Notes: generated by a model not told the origin, from the sequence alone. Positions 1 through 6,215 are shown, counted from the stretch's first letter. The stretch is DNA of 7,677 nt from Candidatus Cloacimonadota bacterium (GCA_011372345.1 DRTC01000123.1:1-7677); one strand, 5' to 3'. Numbers and translations: made by a program.

Positions 1-1
1 A

Positions 2-1123
2 CATGATACAGGATATTTCCAGCAGGAAAATAATTTTTTATACTTAACCGGATTAGAGGTTCCGGAAGCTGTTTTGGTTATTTATAAAATTAAAGATAAA
101 CCTGTTATCGACCTTTTTATTGAGAGAAATATCCCGGAAATGGTAGTGTGGGAAGGTGAAAAAATGCTTCCTGATAAAGCCAGAGAAAAAAGCGGGATCA
201 AGATGGTTTCCTTCCTGGATGAATTTGAACGGAAGCTCGGAATGTATCTTCTCAATAAGCATAAATGCTTTATCAATCGTATTCATTCCGGATTGAATTC
301 TCCTTTGAATAAACAGCAATTATTTATCAAATCTGTTCGCGATAGATTTCCGGAATTATCATACGAGGATTTTACGGAAATTATTAGACCTTTAAGAATG
401 ATCAAAGATAAATGGGAAATTCAGCAGATCCAGAAAGCGATAGATATTACTGCCCAAGGGATCTCGGAAATTTTCAAAAAAGCAAAAAGCGGAATGATGG
501 AATATGAATTAGAGGCGATCCTCAATTATGAGATTACAAGAAGCGGAATGAGACATCTCGGTTTTAAATCCATTATCGCTGCCGGGAAAAATGCTGCTAC
601 TTTACATTATGTAAACAATAACTCGATGATCGGGAAAAATGATCTTATCCTATTGGATGTTGGTGCTGCATGCAATAACTACAGTGCTGATATTTCAAGA
701 ACTTTTCCGGTTTCCGGAAAGTTCACAGCCAGGCAGAAAGCAGTTTATGGAGAAGTTTTAAAAATCAATAAAAAAATTATCGCGATGGTCAAACCGGGAG
801 TAGGTTTGAAAGAACTCAATGAAAAGACGATCGAACTCATTAAAGTCGCTCTAAAAAAACTGAAGCTGATCAAGGATGAAAAGGATTACAGACAATATTA
901 TATGCATTCGGTTTCGCATCATCTCGGTCTGGATACTCATGATGTCGGGAAAAGAGATTCTATTCTGAAGACGGGAAATGTAATAACTGTCGAACCGGGA
1001 ATTTACATTCCGAAAGAAAAGATCGGAGTGAGAATTGAAGATGATATTCTGGTCACAAAGACCGGACATCAAATTCTTTCGAAGAATATCCCGAAGGAAA
1101 TCGAGGATATAGAACGCGGATAA
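2..1123 (+). CDS. pepP: Xaa-Pro aminopeptidase, M24B family (5' end missing)
   Basis: Cytoplasmic metallopeptidase expected to remove the N-terminal residue from peptides with proline in second position. The frame is open from base 2, so the gene starts outside the window. A TTG at 74 is not the likely start, because the residues before it (Gln-Glu-Asn-Asn-Phe-Leu-Tyr-Leu-Thr-Gly) match the conserved N-terminal stretch of PepP proteins. 373 residues are visible; by comparison with about 440 in E. coli PepP, some tens are probably missing. The creatinase/pita-bread domain occupies the C-terminal two thirds. All five metal ligands can be placed in visible numbering: Asp219 (LLDVGA), Asp230 (ADISRTF), His306 (SHHLGLDTHDVG), Glu331 (VEPGIYIP) and Glu346 (RIEDD). 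The auxiliary histidines before and after His306 are also present, so the enzyme looks intact. The last codons lie inside a repeat-like phrase that also supplies the TAA stop. The family is certain; PepP rather than a neighbouring M24B subgroup is likely. Confidence 0.93.
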   Translation, partial: HDTGYFQQENNFLYLTGLEVPEAVLVIYKIKDKPVIDLFIERNIPEMVVWEGEKMLPDKAREKSGIKMVSFLDEFERKLGMYLLNKHKCFINRIHSGLNSPLNKQQLFIKSVRDRFPELSYEDFTEIIRPLRMIKDKWEIQQIQKAIDITAQGISEIFKKAKSGMMEYELEAILNYEITRSGMRHLGFKSIIAAGKNAATLHYVNNNSMIGKNDLILLDVGAACNNYSADISRTFPVSGKFTARQKAVYGEVLKINKKIIAMVKPGVGLKELNEKTIELIKVALKKLKLIKDEKDYRQYYMHSVSHHLGLDTHDVGKRDSILKTGNVITVEPGIYIPKEKIGVRIEDDILVTKTGHQILSKNIPKEIEDIERG

Positions 1124-1209
1124 CACGGATTGAACAGATTATCACAGATAAGAAAGAGATATGAATAAAATCCTGTTTTCTTAATCTTATTCTTTGCGTC
1201 TTTGCGGTA
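1112..1209. repeat. Repeat-like intergenic phrase between pepP and coaD
   Basis: The spacer starts with three imperfect copies of a short unit (CACGGATT, CAGATT, CACAGAT; about 1124-1149) and ends with a repetitive TTTGCGTCTTTGCGGT stretch (about 1193-1208). The first part begins inside the last codons of the peptidase gene (AACGCGGATAACACGG) and provides its stop. The segment TCCTG plus CTTAATCTTAT (1171-1190) recurs at 6386-6401. From memory, wording of this kind recurs between genes in several AT-rich environmental bacteria. No terminator with a U-tract is visible here, so read-through into coaD is possible. Confidence 0.5.
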
Positions 1210-1222
1210 AAAAGAGGAAGAA

Positions 1223-1702
1223 ATGAAAATAGCCATCTATCCCGGAACATTTGATCCTATTACAAATGGTCATATCGATGTTCTTAAAAAAGCGATCAAG
1301 ATCTTTGATGAAGTAATATTAGCGGTTGCTCATGATAATGCTAAAAACACAATTTTCAATCTGGACGAAAGAGTAGAATTATGCCGGGAATCGACTAAAA
1401 ATCTGCCCAATGTCAAAGTTGAGAAATTTGACGGTCTAGTCGTTAATTTTGCGAAAAAGCTGAAAGCATCTGCCATGATCAGAGGTTTAAGGGCAGTTTC
1501 CGATTTTGAGTATGAACTTTCACTCGCATTGATGAATAAAGAGCTCTATCAAGATGTCGATACTGTTTTTTTTGTTCCGCATAATAAATATTTGTATTTG
1601 AGTTCGACCATGATCCGGCAGGTTGTCAGGTTGGGTGGAGATGTAAAGGATTTGATCCCGGATTGTGTGGAGCAGGCATTGCTCAAAAAGAATAAGAAAT
1701 AA
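1223..1702 (+). CDS. coaD: Phosphopantetheine adenylyltransferase
   Basis: Catalyses the penultimate step of coenzyme A synthesis, transferring AMP from ATP to 4'-phosphopantetheine to give dephospho-CoA; cytoplasmic. The 159-residue length is normal for bacterial CoaD. The nucleotidyltransferase signature is at residues 6-17 (YPGTFDPITNGH), with Thr9 and His17 of the T/HxGH motif. Lys41, Arg87 and Arg90 (in RGLRAVSDFEYE) match the substrate-binding residues of the E. coli enzyme with an offset of one. The second signature, SSTMIR, is at 127-132. The ATG is preceded by a good ribosome-binding site (AGAGGAAG, 1213-1220). The stop overlaps the ATG of a short downstream frame by one base. All expected catalytic residues are present and nothing suggests loss of function. 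Confidence 0.97.
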   Translation: MKIAIYPGTFDPITNGHIDVLKKAIKIFDEVILAVAHDNAKNTIFNLDERVELCRESTKNLPNVKVEKFDGLVVNFAKKLKASAMIRGLRAVSDFEYELSLALMNKELYQDVDTVFFVPHNKYLYLSSTMIRQVVRLGGDVKDLIPDCVEQALLKKNKK

Positions 1703-1791
1703 TGATGAAAAAGATTATTCCGGAAAAGGAATTTGAAATTTTTGTACAAGATTTGTTGAAGGATCTGCTGAAATATGCGAAAAATTCTTAA
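1702..1791 (+). CDS. Possible 29-residue small protein or leader frame
   Basis: The frame opens with two consecutive ATG codons, the first sharing its A with the last base of the coaD TAA. It runs 29 codons to TAA at 1789-1791 and encodes a charged, helix-prone peptide (MMKKIIPEKEFEIF, then VQDLLKDLLKYAKNS). It has no good ribosome-binding site of its own, so it would depend on ribosomes terminating on coaD. Its 3' end overlaps the next gene by 17 bases in another frame, which would allow translational coupling. Alternatives are a remnant of a longer N-terminus of the next gene lost by frameshift, or chance. I recognise no family. Confidence 0.3.
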   Translation: MMKKIIPEKEFEIFVQDLLKDLLKYAKNS

Positions 1792-2074
1792 AAAATATTT
1801 CTGGGATGGAACAGAGAATATTTCCGATGAGTATTTTATCAGGAGAATGCTTGAATATGCATCCTTTCCTGATTTGTTGAAAATTCCTTTCCATAAATTC
1901 AAATCAACGATCAATAAACTAAATCTCGATAAGATCAGAACTTCCGAAGCAAGAAAAAAATTTGTTAAATATCTTCTTCCATATTTGAAAGATGCAAATG
2001 ATTGGGAAAACGCTATTTTAAAGAGTACGGAAGATATAAGTAAAACGATAAAAAAAATATTTGCTGATTATTAG
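1775..2074 (+). CDS. Unassigned 99-residue protein, faintly DUF6922-like
   Basis: Small, soluble and basic, with no signal peptide or membrane segment. It opens MRKILKKYFWDGTENISDEYF, followed by apparently helical segments: FIRRMLEYASFPDLL (about 21-35), a Lys/Asn-rich stretch to about 56, then RTSEARKKFVKYLLPYLKDANDWENAI (about 56-82). The order Phe-Trp-Asp, then an Arg-Arg-x-Leu-Glu-Tyr helix, then a second helix, loosely resembles DUF6922 proteins, which I recall being encoded beside AbiEii-type nucleotidyltransferases. No such partner is present here, so I do not assign a function. A candidate ribosome-binding site (AAGGA, 1759-1763) lies somewhat far (11 bases) from the ATG and inside the preceding small frame. 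The TAG stop is the first part of a repeat-like phrase. Its composition resembles the neighbouring genes, which argues that it is real. Confidence 0.6.
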   Translation: MRKILKKYFWDGTENISDEYFIRRMLEYASFPDLLKIPFHKFKSTINKLNLDKIRTSEARKKFVKYLLPYLKDANDWENAILKSTEDISKTIKKIFADY

Positions 2075-2140
2075 CGTTTATTCGCGTATATTAGCAGTTA
2101 AAGCAAAAAAAATTCGTGATATTTCGTATTTTTCGCGGGA
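2072..2140. repeat. Repeat-like phrase starting at a stop codon
   Basis: The stretch begins with the TAG of the upstream gene and runs as variations on one unit: TTAGCGTTTATTCGCGTATA, TTAGCAGTTAAAG, then ATTCGTGATATTTCGTATTT and TTCGCGG. The repeated TTCG/TTAG-plus-GTATA theme looks like degenerate short direct repeats. I recall closely worded spacers in other AT-rich bacterial genomes. It does not form a strong hairpin and encodes nothing visible. Confidence 0.45.
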
Positions 2141-2145
2141 AAAAA

Positions 2146-2171
2146 TCCTCCTTCGCCAAGGCTATGGAGGA
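2146..2171. repeat. Palindromic element just upstream of the DUF3467 gene
   Basis: Interrupted palindrome with outer arms TCCTCC (2146-2151) and GGAGGA (2166-2171) and an inner GCC/GGC core (2155-2157, 2160-2162) joined by mismatched bases. As RNA it could fold into a short stem-loop whose base lies only four bases upstream of the Shine-Dalgarno sequence GGGAG (2175-2179) of the next gene. The GGAGG in the 3' arm is itself Shine-Dalgarno-like but 16 bases from the ATG. There is no U-tract, so it is not an ordinary terminator. It looks like a mobile palindromic repeat, and could affect translation of the following gene. Confidence 0.6.
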
Positions 2172-2186
2172 CAAGGGAGATAAAAA

Positions 2187-2495
2187 ATGAACGACAAGAA
2201 AAAAAAGTTAAACATCAAATTAGATGAAAAGATCGGAGAAGGAATTTATTCCAATTTTGTGATGATCACGAGTTCACCCTCTGAATTTATCCTTGATTTC
2301 GGCAGGATCGCTCCGGGATTAAAAGATGCTCGCATTTTAAGCAGGATTTTCACAACACCACAGCATGCAAAACAATTTTCAAATCTGCTGGAGAAGAACA
2401 TTGAAAACTTTGAAAATCAACATGGTGAGATCAAATTACCGGGTAAACCAGACGACAAAGAGATCGGATTTAAGAGTTTAGGACAAAATTCTTGA
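2187..2495 (+). CDS. DUF3467 family protein
   Basis: A 102-residue cytoplasmic protein of unknown biochemical role. The match to DUF3467 rests on the family's layout: a first segment IYSNFVMITSSPSEFILDFG (residues 20-39) and a second, TTPQHAKQFSNLLEKNIENF, followed by ENQHGEI (56-82). The second contains the characteristic Pro-x-His-Ala-Lys and a helix ending in a Gly-x-Ile turn. The basic N-terminus (MNDKKKKLNIKLDEK) and the C-terminal tail after residue 85 look disordered. The start is supported by GGGAG seven bases upstream (2175-2179). A palindromic repeat sits directly upstream, and a 246-base spacer separates the gene from secD, so it may or may not share the secDF transcript. The family call is good; function unknown. 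Confidence 0.85.
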   Translation: MNDKKKKLNIKLDEKIGEGIYSNFVMITSSPSEFILDFGRIAPGLKDARILSRIFTTPQHAKQFSNLLEKNIENFENQHGEIKLPGKPDDKEIGFKSLGQNS

Positions 2496-2572
2496 CTGCT
2501 GAAGGACTAAAAAACTTTTTGATTTTTCTTTAATTAAAAATGGAAGCCTATATTTGGTTTTGCATTTTGAAA

Positions 2573-2698
2573 GTTGTTATTCTGAGAAATTCGACTTGCT
2601 TTTTTCTCGAAGGAACTCCGCAATTAATGAGATTCTTCGGAAGATTTCCTTAACCGGAAATCCTCTCTTCCAAGAAAGAGAAAACCTCAGAAGACAAC
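2573..2698. repeat. 126-bp element bounded by inverted repeats, upstream of secD
   Basis: The ends are inverted copies: GTTGTTATTCTGAG (2573-2586) and CTCAGAAGACAAC (2686-2698), whose reverse complement is GTTGTCTTCTGAG; only two or three positions differ. Inside is a nested hairpin, GATTTCC (2643-2649) with GGAAATC (2656-2662), supported after a five-base bulge by GGAA (2639-2642) with TTCC (2668-2671), and a shorter CGAAG/CTTCG pair (2608-2612, 2635-2639). The left part resembles an intergenic phrase I recall from other bacteria (TTCTGAG followed by GAAG/ATTC motifs). It encodes no protein. It may be a MITE-like or REP-like repeat, or a structured secD leader. Confidence 0.55.
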
Positions 2699-2726
2699 AA
2701 ATAATAAGATATCGAAAAATATTGAT

Positions 2727-2732
2727 AAGGAG
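2727..2732 (+). promoter_or_regulatory. Ribosome-binding site of secD
   Basis: AAGGAG lies nine bases before the ATG at 2742. It fixes the start of SecD just ahead of a basic N-terminus and the first membrane helix, as the family expects. Confidence 0.8.
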
Positions 2733-2741
2733 TTTTATTTA

Positions 2742-4412
2742 ATGAAAAATAAGAAATTGAGAGGACTTATTATTTTAATTGTAGTCCTGGTTACAGCATA
2801 TTTTATTGCTCCTCTTCTTGTTCCGAATTTGCCTGATTTCTGGACGAGTAAACGCTTGAAATTAGGTCTGGATTTACAGGGTGGATCGCAAATTGTCCTG
2901 GAAGTAGATTATTCTCAATTGAAATTATCCAACGAAGAAAAAGAAGATGCTGTTAAGACTGCGTTGGAAATTATCCGTAATCGTATCGACCAGTTCGGAG
3001 TTTCCGAACCTTCCATTCAGAGAGTGGGAGATAACAGGATAATTATCCAGCTTCCCGGTTTGAAAGATCCGGGGCGAGCAAAAGAACTGATCGGGAAAAC
3101 AGCTCTTCTGGAATTTAAATTGATGGCAAATTCCGACCAGACAAAAGAGACATTTGAAAAATTGGATAAATATCTCCAGGAAAATATTGATAATTATGAT
3201 TATTTGAAGAAAGTTGAAATAATAGAAACTGAACAGGTGGAAGATATTCTCGAAAGCGAAGACCTTGATATTATGGAAACCGAAGAAGGAACAGTTGCTG
3301 AAGATTCGGCAGCGACTGATATCGAAGAAGTTGAAGAAACCGAAGATGAAGAAGAATATCAGAATGTTTTCACTTCTTTGACTACTCACGAAGATATGCC
3401 GGGAGTAATTTCTCAAAAAAATATCGCTGTCTTTAAAAAACTATTAAAAGATGAAGAATTCCGCAAACATGTTCCAGCTGGTATCCAAGTTGCGATCGGG
3501 AAAGAAGATAAGAATGATATCTATGCTCCCCGACCGTTATATATACTTTTAGACAGAACCGAACTCAGCGGAAAATATCTCGAAAAAGCAACTGTCAAGA
3601 TCGGTCAGGGTTACGATCCAAAAACTTCCGGAAAACCTTATATTTCTCTGAAATTCAACAAAGCAGGAGCGAAAAAATTTGAAACAGTTACAGGTCAGAA
3701 TGTTAAAAAAAGATTGGCAATAGTTTTAGATGATGTTGTGCACAGCGCTCCTGTTATCGATGAAAAGATCAGAGGTGGGGAAGCTCAAATTACCGGAACT
3801 TTCACTCTCGAAGAGGCTCAGGACCTGGTCATCGTTCTTAATGCCGGTAATCTTCCTGCTCCGGTTAATATCATCGAAGAAAGAACAGTTGGTCCGACTC
3901 TTGGTTCGGACAGTATCAAAGCCGGAATTATGGCAGCCTTGATCGGAATGGCAATTGTTATTCTTTTCATGATGATCTATTACGGTTTGTCCGGAGTTTT
4001 TGCTAATATCGCACTGGCTGTGAATATTGCTTTCATAATTGCCATCATGACCATGCTGGAAGGAACTCTAACCATGCCCGGAATCGCAGGTATGATCTTA
4101 ACGATCGGTATGGCGGTCGATGCCAATGTTCTCATCTTTGAAAGAATTAGAGAAGAACTCAGATCGGGTAAAACTGTTCGTTCCGCGATAGATGCCGGAT
4201 TCAACAGGGCAATAATTACAATTTTGGATGCAAATATAACAACCCTGATCACGGCTCTTGTTCTTTACCAGTTTGGAACAGGACCGATCAAAGGTTTTGC
4301 AGTTACACTTTCCATTGGAATTGTCGGTTCAATGTTCGCTGCTATCGTTTTGGTGAAGGCGATCTATGATGGTTTTGTCACCAATGTGAATAGAACGAAG
4401 TTGAGCATTTAG
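2742..4412 (+). CDS. secD: Protein translocase subunit SecD
   Basis: Inner-membrane subunit that, with SecF, uses the proton gradient to pull secreted proteins out of SecYEG on the outer face. The 556 residues follow the family plan: first helix at about 7-27; conserved LKLGLDLQGGSQIVLEVD (39-56); first periplasmic subdomain with RNRIDQFGVSEPSIQ (79-93); a later periplasmic part with GKPYISLKFNKAGA (297-310) and the VHSAPVI segment (333-339); then five helices at about 392-414, 418-440, 446-466, 490-511 and 518-542. GMAVDANVLIFERIREEL (456-473) contains Asp460, which corresponds by motif to the proton-path Asp340 of Thermus SecDF. Unusual is a strongly acidic low-complexity insert at 162-205, within the extracytoplasmic region. 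The stop overlaps the Shine-Dalgarno sequence of secF. No yajC is seen upstream; a DUF3467 gene is there instead. Confidence 0.97.
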   Translation: MKNKKLRGLIILIVVLVTAYFIAPLLVPNLPDFWTSKRLKLGLDLQGGSQIVLEVDYSQLKLSNEEKEDAVKTALEIIRNRIDQFGVSEPSIQRVGDNRIIIQLPGLKDPGRAKELIGKTALLEFKLMANSDQTKETFEKLDKYLQENIDNYDYLKKVEIIETEQVEDILESEDLDIMETEEGTVAEDSAATDIEEVEETEDEEEYQNVFTSLTTHEDMPGVISQKNIAVFKKLLKDEEFRKHVPAGIQVAIGKEDKNDIYAPRPLYILLDRTELSGKYLEKATVKIGQGYDPKTSGKPYISLKFNKAGAKKFETVTGQNVKKRLAIVLDDVVHSAPVIDEKIRGGEAQITGTFTLEEAQDLVIVLNAGNLPAPVNIIEERTVGPTLGSDSIKAGIMAALIGMAIVILFMMIYYGLSGVFANIALAVNIAFIIAIMTMLEGTLTMPGIAGMILTIGMAVDANVLIFERIREELRSGKTVRSAIDAGFNRAIITILDANITTLITALVLYQFGTGPIKGFAVTLSIGIVGSMFAAIVLVKAIYDGFVTNVNRTKLSI

Positions 4413-4416
4413 GGGG
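4411..4416 (+). promoter_or_regulatory. secF ribosome-binding site overlapping the secD stop
   Basis: AGGGGG shares its first two bases with the TAG stop of secD (4410-4412) and stands four bases from the secF ATG. Ribosomes finishing SecD therefore end on the secF initiation site, an arrangement that suits translational coupling and roughly equal output of the two subunits. Confidence 0.75.
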
Positions 4417-4420
4417 AAAA

Positions 4421-5371
4421 ATGAGATTTTTTAGAGATACAAAAATAGATTTTATCGGCAGAAGAAAAATATTTTTCGGAATTTCATTAGCGATAATTAT
4501 TATCGGTCTGGTTTTCTTGTTGATAAATAAAGGACCAAAATACGGAATAGATTTTTCCGGCGGTGTTTCCTTGGAATTAGATATAACTCCGGTCAATGAA
4601 AATGGAAAAGTTATCGAGATCCAGGATGTGCGGGATGTTCTGGAAGAAGAAGGCATTGAAGGAGCCGAAATTCAGGATATTAAAAGTGCTGAAAATCGTA
4701 GTTTGATCCTCGTCAAAACAAAGGCGACAGAAACTGAAGGTGAGAAGATCAGTGCCAGGATAGTTAATGTGATCAAGAAACACTTTCCTGATAATGTTGA
4801 TCCTGAAAACCTGATCCGTTTACAGGAAGAAGTTGGTCCCAAAATTGGAGAAGAACTCAAAGGAAAAGCGATCCTGGCGATTTTCTGGGCCTTATTGGGA
4901 ATTATCCTTTATATCTGGTGGAGATTTGAATTTACTTTCGGAGTTGCTGCTGTTATCGCTCTATTCCATGATATCCTGATCACTGTCGGCATCCTTTCCA
5001 TAACCGGAACAGAATTCAGTCTGCCGATCGTGGCAGCCCTTTTAATGATCGTCGGTTATTCTCTCAATGATACGATCGTGGTGTTCGACAGGATCCGTGA
5101 AGACCTGAAAGTCTATCGTAGAGAATCTTATGAAAGTGTGATCAATCACAGTATCAATGAAACTTTAAACAGAACGATAATTACTTCTTTAACTACATTT
5201 ATTGTAGTTTTAAGTTTATACATTTTCGGTGGTACCGTCATTCATGATTTTGCTTTTGCCATGCTTATCGGGGTTATTGTTGGAACATACTCCTCCATCT
5301 TTGTTGCCAGTCCGTTAATGGTTGAACACTTCAACCGCAGACAGAAAAAAATGGGCGGAAAAAGAAAGTAA
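4421..5371 (+). CDS. secF: Protein translocase subunit SecF
   Basis: Partner of SecD in the proton-driven SecDF complex of the inner membrane. The 316-residue length is typical. A basic N-terminus (MRFFRDTKIDFIGRRK) leads into helix 1 (about 17-36), followed by the hallmark YGIDFSGGVSLELD (41-54) and a periplasmic domain to about 147. Five further helices lie at about 148-167, 171-194, 200-220, 252-271 and 276-300. GYSLNDTIVVFDRIRED (212-228) holds Asp217, and RTIITSLTT (251-259) begins with Arg251; these correspond by motif to the functionally important Asp637 and Arg671 of Thermus SecDF. The tail (FNRRQKKMGGKRK) is basic and cytoplasmic. Only eight bases separate it from secD, and a strong terminator follows, so secDF ends its transcription unit here. 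Confidence 0.97.
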   Translation: MRFFRDTKIDFIGRRKIFFGISLAIIIIGLVFLLINKGPKYGIDFSGGVSLELDITPVNENGKVIEIQDVRDVLEEEGIEGAEIQDIKSAENRSLILVKTKATETEGEKISARIVNVIKKHFPDNVDPENLIRLQEEVGPKIGEELKGKAILAIFWALLGIILYIWWRFEFTFGVAAVIALFHDILITVGILSITGTEFSLPIVAALLMIVGYSLNDTIVVFDRIREDLKVYRRESYESVINHSINETLNRTIITSLTTFIVVLSLYIFGGTVIHDFAFAMLIGVIVGTYSSIFVASPLMVEHFNRRQKKMGGKRK

Positions 5372-5423
5372 AAAATCCGTCAAAAGCCGGACTCGGATTG
5401 CTAAATTATTGAAAGAATAATAT

Positions 5424-5454
5424 AAAGGCTGTTCAGATATTGAACAGCCTTTTT
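5424..5454 (+). terminator. Intrinsic terminator of the secDF operon
   Basis: Perfect stem AAAGGCTGTTCA (5424-5435) with TGAACAGCCTTT (5441-5452) around the loop GATAT, running into TTTT. It lies 53 bases after the secF stop. The A-run on the 5' side could let it act on the opposite strand too, although the HAD transcript meets its own hairpins first. Confidence 0.9.
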
Positions 5455-5496
5455 CTATGAGAAAAATCACACTAATGAAATAAATCTTTATCAATT

Positions 5497-5545
5497 CAAA
5501 ACAGGGGTTTTGCAGAATATAGAATTCCCAATCGGGGATTGGGAA
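5497..5545. repeat. Double-hairpin element abutting the HAD gene stop
   Basis: Two perfect palindromes twelve bases apart: CAAAAC/GTTTTG around AGGG (5497-5512), and TTCCCAATC/GATTGGGAA around GGG (5525-5545). The second touches the stop codon of the minus-strand HAD gene with no base between. On the minus strand it is followed by TTCTATATTC, which is only weakly U-rich, so it may act as an inefficient terminator or protect the 3' end of the transcript. The form (short perfect stems, tiny loops, paired) fits REP-like repeats. Confidence 0.65.
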
Positions 5546-6205
5546 CTATGAGTAAATTCCCTGTTTCCAAATCTGGTTGAAATTCCCCACATAACGATCA
5601 GCAATTCTTTTTATCTCATTTTTATCAGGTTCGGAAAACTCGTCATAGATCGCATAAACGGTCATTCCGGCATTTTTTGCAGCTTGAACACCGACTAATA
5701 CATCTTCGATCACCAGACAATCGTTTGGTTCAACATCCAATTCTGCAGCAGCTTTCAGAAAAATATCAGGAAATGGTTTACCTTTGATTTCTTCTTTTCC
5801 GATCACGATCGATTCAAAATATTCGGAAATTCCATTCGCTTCCAGAACTATCCTGGTCAGATATTCATTATTGCTGGTTCCAATTCCCATTTTGATCTTA
5901 TTCTGTTTGAGAAAATCAAGAAATTCCTTTGCTCCATGTTTTAATTTTACATCTTTCCGGTAATGTTCTGCCACCATTTCCGTCCATTCATCCATAATTT
6001 CCCGGGGAGAATCAGGAAGATCAAATTTCCGGATGAAATATTCCGCTACTTCGATAAAACTATTTCCCTCTTTCATATCTTTGAAAAGGTCATCGGGAAC
6101 GGAAATGTTCCTTCTCTGCAGGAATTCCACATCGACCTGCGTCCAGATTCCCATGGAATCGATGAGAGTTCCATCCAGATCAAAAATTACTGCTTTGAAT
6201 TTCAT
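5546..6205 (-). CDS. HAD-superfamily phosphatase, beta-phosphoglucomutase-like
   Basis: A 219-residue cytoplasmic hydrolase or phosphomutase of HAD subfamily I with an alpha-helical cap. Motif I is FDLDGTLIDS (8-17) with nucleophile Asp9 and acid/base Asp11. The cap lies at about residues 16-85. Motif II is GIGTSN (107-112, Thr110/Ser111), the motif III lysine is Lys143 in KGKPFPDIF, and motif IV is VIEDVLVGVQAA (165-176) with Glu167 and Asp168 binding magnesium. All catalytic residues are present. This layout occurs in beta-phosphoglucomutases, sugar-phosphate phosphatases and phosphoglycolate phosphatases, and the sequence alone does not fix the substrate. The ATG is preceded by a weak GGAT (6211-6214) on the minus strand. 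It faces secF tail to tail, and a repeat-filled spacer separates it from phnE upstream on the same strand. Confidence 0.92.
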   Translation of the reverse strand: MKFKAVIFDLDGTLIDSMGIWTQVDVEFLQRRNISVPDDLFKDMKEGNSFIEVAEYFIRKFDLPDSPREIMDEWTEMVAEHYRKDVKLKHGAKEFLDFLKQNKIKMGIGTSNNEYLTRIVLEANGISEYFESIVIGKEEIKGKPFPDIFLKAAAELDVEPNDCLVIEDVLVGVQAAKNAGMTVYAIYDEFSEPDKNEIKRIADRYVGNFNQIWKQGIYS

Positions 6206-6215
6206 ATATCATCCA

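Noticed and set aside
74..76. TTG as the start of the Xaa-Pro aminopeptidase
   Set aside because: The frame stays open to base 2, and the upstream residues match the conserved N-terminal domain, so the true start is outside the window.
2549..2556. TATATTTG upstream of secD as a Bacteroidetes-type -7 promoter element (TAnnTTTG)
   Set aside because: The nearest TTTG-like upstream element (2518-2521) is at the wrong distance, and single matches are expected by chance in AT-rich DNA.
2554..2742. 62-codon plus-strand frame between the DUF3467 gene and secD
   Set aside because: It translates the inverted-repeat element, lacks a ribosome-binding site and matches no family wording.
2925..3416. 163-codon open frame on the minus strand inside secD
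   Set aside because: It lies antisense to the Glu-rich part of SecD, gives a Phe/Ile-rich translation explained by GAA/GAT codons read backwards, and lacks a ribosome-binding site.
5374..5399. AATCCG/CGGATT inverted pair after the secF stop as a first terminator
   Set aside because: The stem is only six bases with a 14-base loop and no U-tract; the stronger terminator at 5424-5454 explains transcript ending.
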